This document shows positions 32,853 to 41,629 of a stretch of DNA of 54,996 bases, piece by piece. A program made the translations under genes and the position numbers. Source of the DNA: CAYVOX01 sp964453035 (GTDB taxonomy: Bacteria; Chloroflexota; Anaerolineae; Anaerolineales; Anaerolineaceae); contig CAYVOX010000005.1 in assembly GCA_964453035.1 (NCBI GenBank), forward strand, positions 1-54,996, in the 5' to 3' direction. Within the stretch, counting starts at the first letter, position 1, and each line of letters opens with the position of its first letter. The notes below the pieces were generated by a model. The model was not told where the DNA came from. It did no database searches and saw only the letters and a list, made by a program, of their open reading frames with translations.

Positions 32853-32920
32853 CCGGTGAGCACCCCGCATCGCCGGTTCTGCTGTAAAATTAGAAGTATT
32901 CCATCCCTGAGGAAAAGTCA
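32853..32920 (+). repeat. 68-bp upstream block, copy 1 (kinase promoter region)
   Basis: Starts CCGGTGAGCACCCCGC and ends GAGGAAAAGTCA just before the ATG at 32921. It is nearly identical to 44922-44989, which precedes the paralogous kinase. It holds a -10-like TAAAAT (32885-32890) and the ribosome site GAGGAA. Confidence 0.85.
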
Positions 32921-34978
32921 ATGGCGCCTAGACAATTCGGCAAATACCTGATCATCCAAGAACTCGGCTCTGGAGCAACTGCGGATGTATCCCTCGCTCA
33001 AGACACCTCCCAACAAAATAAAGAGGTCGCGCTTAAGATCCTCAAGCCTGTCCTGGTGGCTGACCGCACCGCCTTTTTGCGCTTTCAGCAGGAAGCCAGC
33101 ACCGCTGCTCAATTGAAGCATGATAATATTGCCAACGTGCTGGAAGTTGGCGAGTATGCCGGCTACTTCTACATTGCCATGCGCTATATCAAAGGCGAAG
33201 CGCTGGATAAGGTGCTCAAAAGAGGCGTTCTCTCCTGGCAGATGGCGGCAAGGTTAGTCCAGCAGATTGGCTCGGCCCTCGATTACGCCCACAACCTCGG
33301 TTTCATCCACCGGGATGTCAAGCCCGCCAATATCATGATGACCCCCGAGGGCAATTTCATCCTCACCGACTTCGGCCTGGCGCGCGCTATTGAAAGCTCC
33401 GGCCTCACCTCAACCACCGGCGCCGTTCTCGGCACACCTCCCTACATTCCCCCGGAGGTGTGGAATACCGGCAAGGCTGTGCCCGCCTCTGACCAGTACG
33501 CGCTGGCCTGCGTGGTCGCCGAAGCCCTCACCGGCAAACAGGTCTTCAGCGGCACCACGCCGCAGATGGTTCTCACCAGGCATCTCATCACCGGTCCGGA
33601 ACTCCCCGCCACATGGCCGTCTGGCGTTCCGGCCGGGGTGGGCGCGGTGCTGCAGCGCGCGCTGGATAAAGACCCCTCAAAACGGTTTCGCAACACCGTC
33701 CAGTTTGCCACCACGCTGCTGCACGCCCCGCAAACCCCGCCCCCGCCGCCTCCCCCGGCTCGTAAGCCCTTCCCAAAGCTCCTGGTGGGGATCGTGATTG
33801 GCCTGGTGCTGGTGGCAGCCGCTATATTCACCTTCATGACCCTGCAAAATCAAAGCAATCAGGAAAAAACGCAGGCAGCCCTCACCGCAGCCCGCGCCAA
33901 CCTTGCGTTTTCAAAAACGGTCACAGTCAGTCCAAAATCTCCCACGCTTGCGCCCACCGTCCTCGCGCCGGAGCCCACCAAAGCACCCCTTTCCTCTTCA
34001 ACCCAACCCCCAACCCAGGCGGCGGCTTCTCTCACGCCCACGACTGTTGAGCCCACCAAAACGCCTCTGCCGGGCGGCGCCCAGGAAGTGCTCTTGGGCA
34101 CCGGCGTTAAAATCGAAACCGTCTCCGGCAGCGGCCTCATCTTTCGCATCAGGAACGGCGCCGGCACTCCCCTTTCAGGCAAATTTGTCAGGGTTTACTC
34201 CCAGAAGAAAGACCTGAGCGGCAACTGGGTTAAAGATCAGGAGAAGGGAAACGGTTACACGGATAATACCGGCACAATAAAATTAGATAAGCTGGCCAGC
34301 GCCCGCTATATCGTCTGCCTGGATATCAATGGTTACAACTGGGGCACCGCCGGTGATTGCGACGGTCAGGCTGATGTGCCGGTTGATTCTGGCAAAGCCA
34401 CCCAGCTGACCCTCTCGCTCACCCGCCTGACGGTTGGCTTTTTACGCGCTGATAAAACCGTGATGAATGGCCAGTTTGTTAGAATCTACACTCAGAAGAA
34501 GGATCTGGCTAACAACTGGGTGAGCGACAAGGACGTTGCCAGCGGCTACACCGATAACTCCGGCGCCGTCAGTTTTGACCTGGCCCCGGGTTATTACATC
34601 GTCACTTCCAATCTGACCGGTTACAACTGGGGCACCGCCGGAGACCACGAGGGCATGGCCAACGTCCCGCTGCGCTCCGCTCAGGTTTATCCGCTGACCG
34701 TCAACCTTGGTCAACTGGTGGTGGGCCTGTTGGATGGCACCGGCAAACCACGCAACGGCGTTCTTGTGCGCGTTTACACGCAAAAGAAAGACGTCTCATC
34801 TAATTTTGTGACCGATGGCGAAGTGGATACAGAATACACCAACAACACCGGCAGCGCCACCTTCAATCTCACCCCGGGCAATTATGCCATCCGCGTGGAT
34901 AACAATTACCTCTTTAATATCGCGGTTGCCGGCGGTAATATTACCACAACGGACGGGAAAACTTTCCAGTTTAAGTAG
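32921..34978 (+). CDS. Receptor-type Ser/Thr protein kinase with three-repeat extracellular region
   Basis: About 685 residues. Kinase domain (8-270): glycine loop GSGATADV, catalytic Lys39 (VALKI), HRDVKPAN (130-137) and DFG (150-152). A juxtamembrane Pro stretch and one membrane helix (about 284-306) follow, then a Thr/Pro linker (about 340-385). The outer part has three repeats of about 96 residues, each with FVR(V/I)Y(S/T)QKKD near 422, 518 and 614 and, in the first two, GYNWGTAGD. The repeats look like beta-sandwich carboxypeptidase-regulatory-like units, presumably sensing an external signal. Bases up to the linker match the kinase at 44990. Confidence 0.92.
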   Translation: MAPRQFGKYLIIQELGSGATADVSLAQDTSQQNKEVALKILKPVLVADRTAFLRFQQEASTAAQLKHDNIANVLEVGEYAGYFYIAMRYIKGEALDKVLKRGVLSWQMAARLVQQIGSALDYAHNLGFIHRDVKPANIMMTPEGNFILTDFGLARAIESSGLTSTTGAVLGTPPYIPPEVWNTGKAVPASDQYALACVVAEALTGKQVFSGTTPQMVLTRHLITGPELPATWPSGVPAGVGAVLQRALDKDPSKRFRNTVQFATTLLHAPQTPPPPPPPARKPFPKLLVGIVIGLVLVAAAIFTFMTLQNQSNQEKTQAALTAARANLAFSKTVTVSPKSPTLAPTVLAPEPTKAPLSSSTQPPTQAAASLTPTTVEPTKTPLPGGAQEVLLGTGVKIETVSGSGLIFRIRNGAGTPLSGKFVRVYSQKKDLSGNWVKDQEKGNGYTDNTGTIKLDKLASARYIVCLDINGYNWGTAGDCDGQADVPVDSGKATQLTLSLTRLTVGFLRADKTVMNGQFVRIYTQKKDLANNWVSDKDVASGYTDNSGAVSFDLAPGYYIVTSNLTGYNWGTAGDHEGMANVPLRSAQVYPLTVNLGQLVVGLLDGTGKPRNGVLVRVYTQKKDVSSNFVTDGEVDTEYTNNTGSATFNLTPGNYAIRVDNNYLFNIAVAGGNITTTDGKTFQFK

Positions 34979-35137
34979 CCCGCCGGGAATTCCTCGTTTG
35001 GGCCGCTGCGCGCAGCAGAGGGGAGCACTGGCTGCTCATGCTCCTCCTTCACTCCCCGCGCCGGGGAGTGGTGGAGGACGGAAGGATGAGAGAGGTCAAT
35101 CCCCCCCGGCATCTTCCATCCTGTAAATTTCACCTGT

Positions 35138-36790
35138 TCAGGAAGCCAGACGGGCGCAGCGAAAACCAAGGTTGTTATACCTACTGTTCGGATAATTTCC
35201 ACCACGAGAAACAGCGCGTACGTGCTTTGATTCTATACTGAAGGTACCACGAACGGCGCGGAATTCACCGCTGGCTGGACCGGTGGGATTACGCAGCGGA
35301 CTGCCTTTGTAAAAAGTCTCACCGTACCAATCCGCACACCACTCCAACACATTGCCCGCCATATCCAGCACGCCATACGGGCTGGCGCCCCCCGGATAAC
35401 TGCCCACCGGCGTGGTGTTGCCAACATGCTCGGAGAATTTCACAAGTGTGGCGTCCGGTTCACGATTGCCCCACGGGTACATGCGCCCGTCCGTGCCGCG
35501 CGCGGCTTTCTCCCACTGCGCCTCAGTGGGCAACCGCGCCCCCACCCAGTCGCAATAGGCCAGCGCATCCTTCCAGCTCACCAGCACCACGGGGTGCGTC
35601 TCCAACAACCTGATGGTACTGCCTGGTCCTGAAGGGTGGCGCCAGTTTGCACCTTTAATGACAGCTCCATATTGTTTCTTCGGGATATCAGTAATAAAGC
35701 TAGACCCATCTTCCTCAGCCTGCGTGCGATAGCTGGTTTGAGTCACAAAGCGCGCGAACATAGCGTTGGTCACGGGGGTCTGATCGATCCAGTAAGCATC
35801 CAGATACACTTTGTGCTGCGGCTTTTCATTCTTGCCACCGTCCTCTGATCCCATCAAGAACTCTCCAGCCGGGATGTACACTTCCACCATGCCGTCCTTC
35901 GGGCGTATGCGCGTCGGAAGGGTTGGCGCAGCGGGTTTGGGCGGGGCAACCACTTCCACGCGCGGGGCGGGGGCAGGCTGGGGCTTTAGCGCTTCTGCCA
36001 GCGCCGCAACCAACGCCTCCGCGCTCTTGTAGCGCTCCTCGGGCTTTTTAGCCAGCGCCTTAGCCAGTACCGCGCTCACGCTGCCCGGCAGCCTCACATT
36101 CACCCTGTGCGCTTCGGGCGGGGCGCCGCGAATATGCCCTTCCATCACGTCAAATTCATCCCCCTCAAAAGGCAGTTTTCCCACCAGCAGCCGGTAGGCC
36201 ACCACCCCCAGCGCATACAGGTCGGTTTGCGCGCTCAACGCCTGACGCCGGATTTGCTCCGGCGCCATGTAGCCCGCCGTCCCGCGGCCAATTCCGCCGG
36301 TGCTGGTGTCTACACCGCCCGCCTCCAGAGTGCGGGCCAGACCAAAATCAATAATCACCGCTCGCCCATCCTCTTTAAGCAGAACCACGTTCTTTGGCTT
36401 GAGGTCGCGGTGCAACACGCCCTTCTTATGGGCAAAATCCAGCCCGGCAGCCAGGTCTCTCAGGATGGCCAACGCGCGCTCACCAGGTATGGGCTTGCCA
36501 TCCGCTAACACCTGGTCCAGCCATTGCCCTTCCAGGTAGTCCATAACGATGAAGTGTTCCCCGTTGGCTTCGTCGTAATCCAGAACAGGCACAATGTTGG
36601 GGTGGCGCAGTGTCATAGCCAGCCGAGCTTCGCTCTGGAAGCGATCCACATTCACCGGCGACTCAGCCAGGGCGTGCCTGAGCAGCTTAATCGCCACGGT
36701 CACGCCCAGCGCATTGCGCGCGCGGTACACTTCTCCGTAACCCCCACCGCCCACTCGCTCAAACAGCTCGTATTTGCCAATTCTGGTCAT
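35138..36790 (-). CDS. Ser/Thr protein kinase fused to a formylglycine-generating-enzyme-like domain
   Basis: About 550 residues. Kinase domain (1-270): GGGGYGEV loop, Lys35 (VAIKLL), HRDLKPKN (127-134), DFGLAR and APEQ. After a Pro-rich linker, residues 300-550 form an FGE-sulfatase (SUMF1-type) domain: VYIPAGEFLMGSEDGG, VSWKDALAYCDWVGARLPTE, WEKAARGTDGRMYPWG, GVLDMAGNVLEWCADWYG and GFRCARLAS. The RGGSW motif is replaced by VRGTF. Such fusions are known in bacteria; the domain may be a sensor rather than an enzyme. No membrane helix is seen. Confidence 0.9.
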   Translation of the reverse strand: MTRIGKYELFERVGGGGYGEVYRARNALGVTVAIKLLRHALAESPVNVDRFQSEARLAMTLRHPNIVPVLDYDEANGEHFIVMDYLEGQWLDQVLADGKPIPGERALAILRDLAAGLDFAHKKGVLHRDLKPKNVVLLKEDGRAVIIDFGLARTLEAGGVDTSTGGIGRGTAGYMAPEQIRRQALSAQTDLYALGVVAYRLLVGKLPFEGDEFDVMEGHIRGAPPEAHRVNVRLPGSVSAVLAKALAKKPEERYKSAEALVAALAEALKPQPAPAPRVEVVAPPKPAAPTLPTRIRPKDGMVEVYIPAGEFLMGSEDGGKNEKPQHKVYLDAYWIDQTPVTNAMFARFVTQTSYRTQAEEDGSSFITDIPKKQYGAVIKGANWRHPSGPGSTIRLLETHPVVLVSWKDALAYCDWVGARLPTEAQWEKAARGTDGRMYPWGNREPDATLVKFSEHVGNTTPVGSYPGGASPYGVLDMAGNVLEWCADWYGETFYKGSPLRNPTGPASGEFRAVRGTFSIESKHVRAVSRGGNYPNSRYNNLGFRCARLAS

Positions 36791-36872
36791 GCGTCACCCT
36801 CCTGAAGGTGCGATGCAGATCAATTATAGCCAATTTCACCCCGGGTTGCCGCAATTTAGACATCCTTAAAAG

Positions 36873-36903
36873 ACCTGTCAGGTTTTTAAAAAACCTGACA
36901 GGT
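36873..36903. terminator. Palindromic hairpin terminator (ACCTGTCAGGT family)
   Basis: A perfect 15-bp inverted repeat: ACCTGTCAGGTTTTT (36873-36887) with its complement (36889-36903). Each arm itself contains the near-palindrome ACCTGWCAGGT. On the minus strand TTTT follows, fitting termination of the aldo/keto reductase transcript. The same hairpin occurs at 46847-46880. Confidence 0.8.
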
Positions 36904-36948
36904 TTTGAAACGATTATTCGCCGGCCTGCTTCCGCTCGGCCCGCCCCC

Positions 36949-37869
36949 TTAAGCCGCCTGCGGATGGTTCTCGCGCACCAGGGGTAGGTCAGCGGCGGCG
37001 GCGTTGGCAGCCACCTGCGCAGCATTTTTACAACCGGGGATCACACAGGTGACGGCCGGGTGCTGCAAACACCACGCCAACGCCCAGGAAGCCATTTCCA
37101 CCCCCGGTGGCACTTCGCTGCGCTGGATTTGTTCCGCCTGGCGCAGCCGTTCTTCCACCATGGCCGGGTCGCGTTTGGAGCGGATATCCTCCGGGTCGCT
37201 GAAGACGGTGCCCGGGCGGTATTTTCCGCTGAGCAGCCCGCTGGCTAAAGGCACACGCGCCAGCACGCCCAGGTTCTGCGCCAGGCAGGCGGGGAACACT
37301 TCGGCTTCGGGCTCGCGGTCCAGGCGGTTGTAAATGACCTGGATGGCCTCCGCGCCTACCTGGCTGGCGCGGCTCGTCTGATGAATGTTGGTGTTGGCGC
37401 CGATGGAGATACCCAGGTGGCGCGCCTTGCCGCTCTGCACCAGCCCGCGCAGCGCCTGCCACAGCTCAGGGTTGTCGAACACCTCATCCTTGCCGGAATG
37501 GAACTGCAGCAGGTCAACGTAATCCGTCTGTAGCGCGCGCAGCGAATCCTCCAGCGTGCTAACCACCTCGGCGGCGCTCCAGCGCTCCGAGCGGCTAAAG
37601 CTGGAGTGGTACTTGTGTCCAAACTTGGTGGCAACCACCCACTGCTGGCGCTGCCCGCGCAAAAACTGGCCGATCAACGCTTCGGAGTGATGGTCGCCGT
37701 AACATTCGGCGGTGTCAATCAGGTTGATGCCCACCTCTTTTGCTTTGCCCAGCACGCCATCCGCAGCCGATTGGTCAAAGGGTTGGCCCCACTCCCCGCC
37801 AAACTGCCAGGTGCCCACGCCCACCACGGATACCTTGATGCCGGTACTGCCCAGGATTCGGTATTTCAT
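36949..37869 (-). CDS. Aldo/keto reductase
   Basis: About 306 residues, (beta/alpha)8 barrel. Catalytic tetrad: Asp and Tyr in IDTAECYGDHHSE, Lys in VVATKFGH and His in LLQFHSG. NADPH-binding end: QHPAVTCVIPGCKNAAQVAA. Reduces aldehydes or ketones; substrate unknown. GGAGG precedes the ATG. It lies 28 bases after the GT-C-type gene and may be the last gene of a long minus-strand unit starting at kimA. Confidence 0.9.
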   Translation of the reverse strand: MKYRILGSTGIKVSVVGVGTWQFGGEWGQPFDQSAADGVLGKAKEVGINLIDTAECYGDHHSEALIGQFLRGQRQQWVVATKFGHKYHSSFSRSERWSAAEVVSTLEDSLRALQTDYVDLLQFHSGKDEVFDNPELWQALRGLVQSGKARHLGISIGANTNIHQTSRASQVGAEAIQVIYNRLDREPEAEVFPACLAQNLGVLARVPLASGLLSGKYRPGTVFSDPEDIRSKRDPAMVEERLRQAEQIQRSEVPPGVEMASWALAWCLQHPAVTCVIPGCKNAAQVAANAAAADLPLVRENHPQAA

Positions 37870-37897
37870 CTTTGCCTCCAGTAAGTTGGTTGATGAC

Positions 37898-39367
37898 TTA
37901 TTTTAACACCCTGAAGAGCTTAAAATCCGCATTTTCATACACCAGTTCAAATTGACCGGCGTGCCGGTTGGCGTATTCCTCCAGGTAGAAGCGCCCATCC
38001 GCCAGCGTATATTCGCTCAGCACCCGCTCAGCCACCAGGTATTGCGGCTGAAGCTCCGCCAGCCACGCCTCCAGTTGCTCATCCGAGCTGAACCGGTCAA
38101 AGCCGGAGCAGGCGCGCCCGGTGTAGAGCGCCATGGCGCGGGGCTTAAAGAACACCAGTTTATCAGCAGGGGAAGTGTTCTGGCGAATGGCGGCAAACAG
38201 CGCCTGGGCGTAGGGCGTCTCGGGGCCGGAGGTATAAGTGGTGAAGCGCGCGGCGCTCAACTGCGGCAAACCAGCTGCCAGCAGCGCCAGCAGAACTGCC
38301 CCGCCAATTTGGTATCTGCGGCGGGTGTTGAGCGCCGCGAGCCCCTGCAGCACGCCGTTGAACAAGTAATAGCCTGAAAGATACGCCAGCGGGAAAATGA
38401 AGCGCATGCCCTGGTAATCCCCCCACAGGATGATCACCGCGCCGTAAATGCCGAAGAAGAAATCCACTGCGGACCGGCGGCGCAGCAGGTGATGCGCCCA
38501 CAACCCGATGATGAGCAGCGCGAACAGCCCCACCGTCAGCGAATTGGAGGGCGCTATGCCCCAGAACTCCGCCAGGTGCTGCAGATAGACCTGCAGCAGC
38601 ACCAGCGAGACGCCCGGGTCGAACTTTAGCATGGAAAAATAGGAAGATGTGCCCGGAACCCACAGGGCCTGCAGCGCTGCCAGCAGCAGCGCCACCAGCA
38701 CGCTGCCCACTGCCCTGAGGGTGATGCGCCGGGTTTGCGCCCACTCTGCCAGCACAAAGCAGGGCAGCAGCGCTGCGCCTACGCTGCGCGTGCCGTAAGC
38801 CAGGTAAGCCAGCACGCCCATGCCCACCCACTGCCAGGTTTTTAATCTGGGCAGGCGTAACAGGCGCTCAAACGCTGCCAGGGCCGCAAAAACCAGCCCC
38901 AGAAAAAGAAATTCCGATAAAACCTGGTTTTTAAAGTCTGCCAGGTAGGGGTTGAACCCCAGCACTGCCAGCAGCAGGGCACCCGCCCCCCACCCCGGGC
39001 GCGCGGCAGGCGGCCCGGCGAGCGCCCGCGGTGGGCGCCGCGGGAGGGCCGCTGGCGGAGGCGGGTCAGCGGGGGGATTGAGCCCCGCCAGAGCATACAC
39101 CGGCGCCAGCAGCAGTGGAAAGACCGGCGGGTAGGCGGCAGGGCCGATATTGGCATGTTGAGGGTTGAAGATGTACCCGGTCTCAGCGTAGGGTTGCCCG
39201 GTGACCAGGTTGCGCGCGTGCAGCAGGTACTGGGCAAAATCATCCCCCCAGTCGTGCCCGGGACGCACCGTGGCGCACTGAAAAACCGCCACGGCAGCCA
39301 GTAGCACGATGATGGCAGCTCTGATGAGCCGGGAGCGAGCTTGAGGCAAGGAAGGGTTCACGGCCAA
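37898..39367 (-). CDS. GT-C-type polytopic membrane protein (possible glycosyltransferase)
   Basis: About 489 residues with about ten membrane helices. The first luminal loop has an acidic motif HDWGDDFAQYLLHARNL, as in GT39/GT83-type transferases that use polyprenyl-linked sugars. A soluble C-terminal part ends YENADFKLFRVLK. Residues about 96-130 are an odd Pro/Ala/Arg-rich run where a membrane helix is expected; this may be a local frameshift, error or decay. Start is TTG at 39367 or GTG at 39361, neither with a strong ribosome site. It follows kdpE after 13 bases. Confidence 0.7.
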   Translation of the reverse strand: MAVNPSLPQARSRLIRAAIIVLLAAVAVFQCATVRPGHDWGDDFAQYLLHARNLVTGQPYAETGYIFNPQHANIGPAAYPPVFPLLLAPVYALAGLNPPADPPPPAALPRRPPRALAGPPAARPGWGAGALLLAVLGFNPYLADFKNQVLSEFLFLGLVFAALAAFERLLRLPRLKTWQWVGMGVLAYLAYGTRSVGAALLPCFVLAEWAQTRRITLRAVGSVLVALLLAALQALWVPGTSSYFSMLKFDPGVSLVLLQVYLQHLAEFWGIAPSNSLTVGLFALLIIGLWAHHLLRRRSAVDFFFGIYGAVIILWGDYQGMRFIFPLAYLSGYYLFNGVLQGLAALNTRRRYQIGGAVLLALLAAGLPQLSAARFTTYTSGPETPYAQALFAAIRQNTSPADKLVFFKPRAMALYTGRACSGFDRFSSDEQLEAWLAELQPQYLVAERVLSEYTLADGRFYLEEYANRHAGQFELVYENADFKLFRVLK

Positions 39368-39380
39368 TTTCTGCGGGCGG

Positions 39381-40067
39381 TTAGCTCAGGTTCAGGCGGT
39401 AGCCGATGCCCGCTTCGGTGAGCAGCAGGCGCGGCTGGGTGGGGTCTTTTTCAATTTTGCGGCGCAGGTTGCTGATGTTGACGCGCAGCAGGTGAGAATC
39501 GGTTTCGTAACCCTCGCCCCACACCAGGCGCAGGATCTGGCGGTGGGTGAGTACCTTCCCGCCGTGCTGCGCCAGCACGCGCAGCAAATCGTATTCGGTG
39601 GGAGTGAGGGAGATTTCTTTGCCCTCCACCCACACCAGGCGGCGGGCAAAATCCATCCTCAGCGATTCCATCTCAAAGACCGGCTCAACGCTGGCCTGGG
39701 CGAAGCGGCGCAGGGAGACGCGAATGCGCGCCAGCAGTTCACCCACGCCGAAAGGTTTGGTCAGGTAATCATCAGCGCCGGCGTCCAGCGCGGCAATCTT
39801 CTCGCGCTCGCTCTCGCGCACCGAAAGGATGATGATGGGAACCTGCGTCCATTCGCGCAGGCGGCGGGTAACCTCCACGCCGTCCATATCCGGCAGCCCC
39901 AGATCCAGCAGGATGATATCGGGATGCGTCTCCACGGCGGCAGCCAGGCCCGCCTGCCCGCTGGCGGCTTCGGAGATGCTGAATCCGTGCGCGCCAAGCA
40001 GCGTGCTGAGCATGCGGCGGATCTGGCGCTCATCATCCACCACCAGGATACGCGCGCCTTCAGTCAT
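39381..40067 (-). CDS. KdpE-like response regulator
   Basis: About 228 residues. Receiver domain with VVDDE, phospho-acceptor Asp in DIILLDLGLPDMDG, Thr/Ser in IILSVRE and Lys in YLTKPFGVGELLAR; winged-helix OmpR DNA-binding domain with LTPTEYDLLRVL and LLLTEAGIGYRL. Start at the ATG at 40067 with GGAGG; its first eight bases overlap the kinase stop. The sequence fits KdpE, which controls potassium uptake, and the partner kinase and a KimA importer lie directly upstream. Confidence 0.9.
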   Translation of the reverse strand: MTEGARILVVDDERQIRRMLSTLLGAHGFSISEAASGQAGLAAAVETHPDIILLDLGLPDMDGVEVTRRLREWTQVPIIILSVRESEREKIAALDAGADDYLTKPFGVGELLARIRVSLRRFAQASVEPVFEMESLRMDFARRLVWVEGKEISLTPTEYDLLRVLAQHGGKVLTHRQILRLVWGEGYETDSHLLRVNISNLRRKIEKDPTQPRLLLTEAGIGYRLNLS

Positions 40068-41625
40068 GCGGCACCTCCGGGCTTGACTCTGGCTGAACCG
40101 GCCTGACGGGCAGGCGCACCACAAAGCTGCTGCCGCCGCCCGCGCGCTGTTCAGCCGAAATGCTGCCGCCGTGAGCCTCAACCATCCCTTTGCAGATGGA
40201 AAGGCCGAGGCCGATCCCGCCGCTGCCTTCGGGATGGCGCAGGCGGTAGAATTTATTGAACACCTTATCCAGCTCATCCGCAGGGATGCCCGGGCCGCGG
40301 TCCATGACGGCAATGGCGAGCAGGTCGGGTTGCTGGCAGAAGGCGCTCACTTCCACCGGCGCCCCCGGCGGCGAATAGCGGGCGGCGTTATCCAGAAGGT
40401 TGACCAGCACCTGCTCGATGAGCACAAAATCCACGATGACGGGGGGCAAATCTTCCGCCACGCTGGTGCGGACGGGATGCCCGCTCAGGCGTTCGCTCAG
40501 GCGCGCAAGGCTGGCGCCGATCAGATCCTGAGCATCAGCCTCCTCCAGGTTAAGGCGCAGCGCGCCGGCTTCCAGGCGGGTCATATCCAGCAGATTGCCC
40601 ACCAGGCGGTTGAGGCGGTGCGCTTCCTCGCGGGCGGTTTGCAGCAGGTCGAGCCGGGCAGCCTGGTTGAGCGTCACCTTATCGTGCCCGTTTTCAGCTT
40701 CCTGCAGGCTATCCAGCACGCCGGAGATGGTCGAGAGCGGGGTGCGCAAGTCATGCGAGATGGAATTGAGCAGGGCAGATTGCAATCGCTCGGTGGCCTT
40801 AAGCACTTCTGCCTGGTTGGCCTGCTCCTCAAGGTGAGCGCGCTGCACCGCCAGGGCTGCCAGGTTGCAAAAGGCTTCCATCTGGCGCAATTCCGAGCGG
40901 TGCTGAACACCCTCTCCACGCGGCTGCAAGACAAGCGCGCCAAGAATGCCGCCGGTGGTTTCGAGGGGGATGCAGTACAACGGTTGACCGGGTTCAAGGG
41001 AAAGATACACCTGGCGGTCATACACCTTCTGGGCCAGTTCCTTTGCTTCAGCGCTCAGTGGATCGTCGGTAAGGCTGGCGCGCACTTCCAACCCGGACTG
41101 GTTATGGGGCAAAAGGATGTAAACGCCGCCATTGAACGTGGGGCGGATATGCGCCAGCACCACCTCCAGCACCTGGCCCAACCCGGAGGCGGTGGTGAGG
41201 TCGCGGCTGAGGGAGTACAGGGCGGCAGTTTGCGTTTCGCGGCGCTGAATAATCTCCACCTGGTCCTTGAGGCGCACGGTGAGGTTGCTGATAATGATGC
41301 CCACCAGCAAAAAGCCGGTGAAAGTGAGGATGTACTGCGTGTCGTAAACGGTGAAGTTAAGGCGCGGCTCAACGAAGAAGAAGTCGAAGGCCAACATGCC
41401 CAGCAGCGAGGTGAGCATGGCAGGTCCGCGCCCCAGGAAGACCGCCGCCACCACCACCGCCACCAGGTAAAACATGATGAGATTGGTGGGGTGCAGAAAA
41501 TAATGGAGCGGGAACCCCACCAACAGGGTGATGAGCGCCACCAGCGCGATGCTGTAGATATACCCGGGTAAGTGGGCGCGCGCCCAGGTCAAAAAAGCCG
41601 CGCGCCCGGAGGGTTGGGTGATCAT
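40060..41625 (-). CDS. KdpD-like sensor histidine kinase lacking the N-terminal KdpD/Usp domains
   Basis: About 521 residues. Starts directly at the DUF4118 four-helix membrane domain (ALITLLVGFPLHYFLHPTNL, VAAVFLGRGPA, FDFFFVEPRLNFTV), then a GAF domain (about 130-270), HisKA with NSISHDLRTPLSTISGVL and HATPase (LLDNAARYSPPGAP, DRGPGIPADELDKVF, GIGLGLSICKGMVEAHGG). Full KdpD has about 380 more N-terminal residues that sense K+ and bind nucleotide; they are absent. Four bases separate it from the kimA stop. Confidence 0.9.
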   Translation of the reverse strand: MITQPSGRAAFLTWARAHLPGYIYSIALVALITLLVGFPLHYFLHPTNLIMFYLVAVVVAAVFLGRGPAMLTSLLGMLAFDFFFVEPRLNFTVYDTQYILTFTGFLLVGIIISNLTVRLKDQVEIIQRRETQTAALYSLSRDLTTASGLGQVLEVVLAHIRPTFNGGVYILLPHNQSGLEVRASLTDDPLSAEAKELAQKVYDRQVYLSLEPGQPLYCIPLETTGGILGALVLQPRGEGVQHRSELRQMEAFCNLAALAVQRAHLEEQANQAEVLKATERLQSALLNSISHDLRTPLSTISGVLDSLQEAENGHDKVTLNQAARLDLLQTAREEAHRLNRLVGNLLDMTRLEAGALRLNLEEADAQDLIGASLARLSERLSGHPVRTSVAEDLPPVIVDFVLIEQVLVNLLDNAARYSPPGAPVEVSAFCQQPDLLAIAVMDRGPGIPADELDKVFNKFYRLRHPEGSGGIGLGLSICKGMVEAHGGSISAEQRAGGGSSFVVRLPVRPVQPESSPEVPHD

Positions 41626-41629
41626 GCTT

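Noticed and set aside
32522..32887. 121-codon frame upstream of the first kinase
   Set aside because: It runs across AT-rich non-coding DNA and a repeat, has no ribosome site and no family features.
40171..41571. 466-codon plus-strand frame opposite the kdpD-like gene
   Set aside because: Mirror frame; Gln/His/Arg-rich and without motifs, while the kinase frame is complete.
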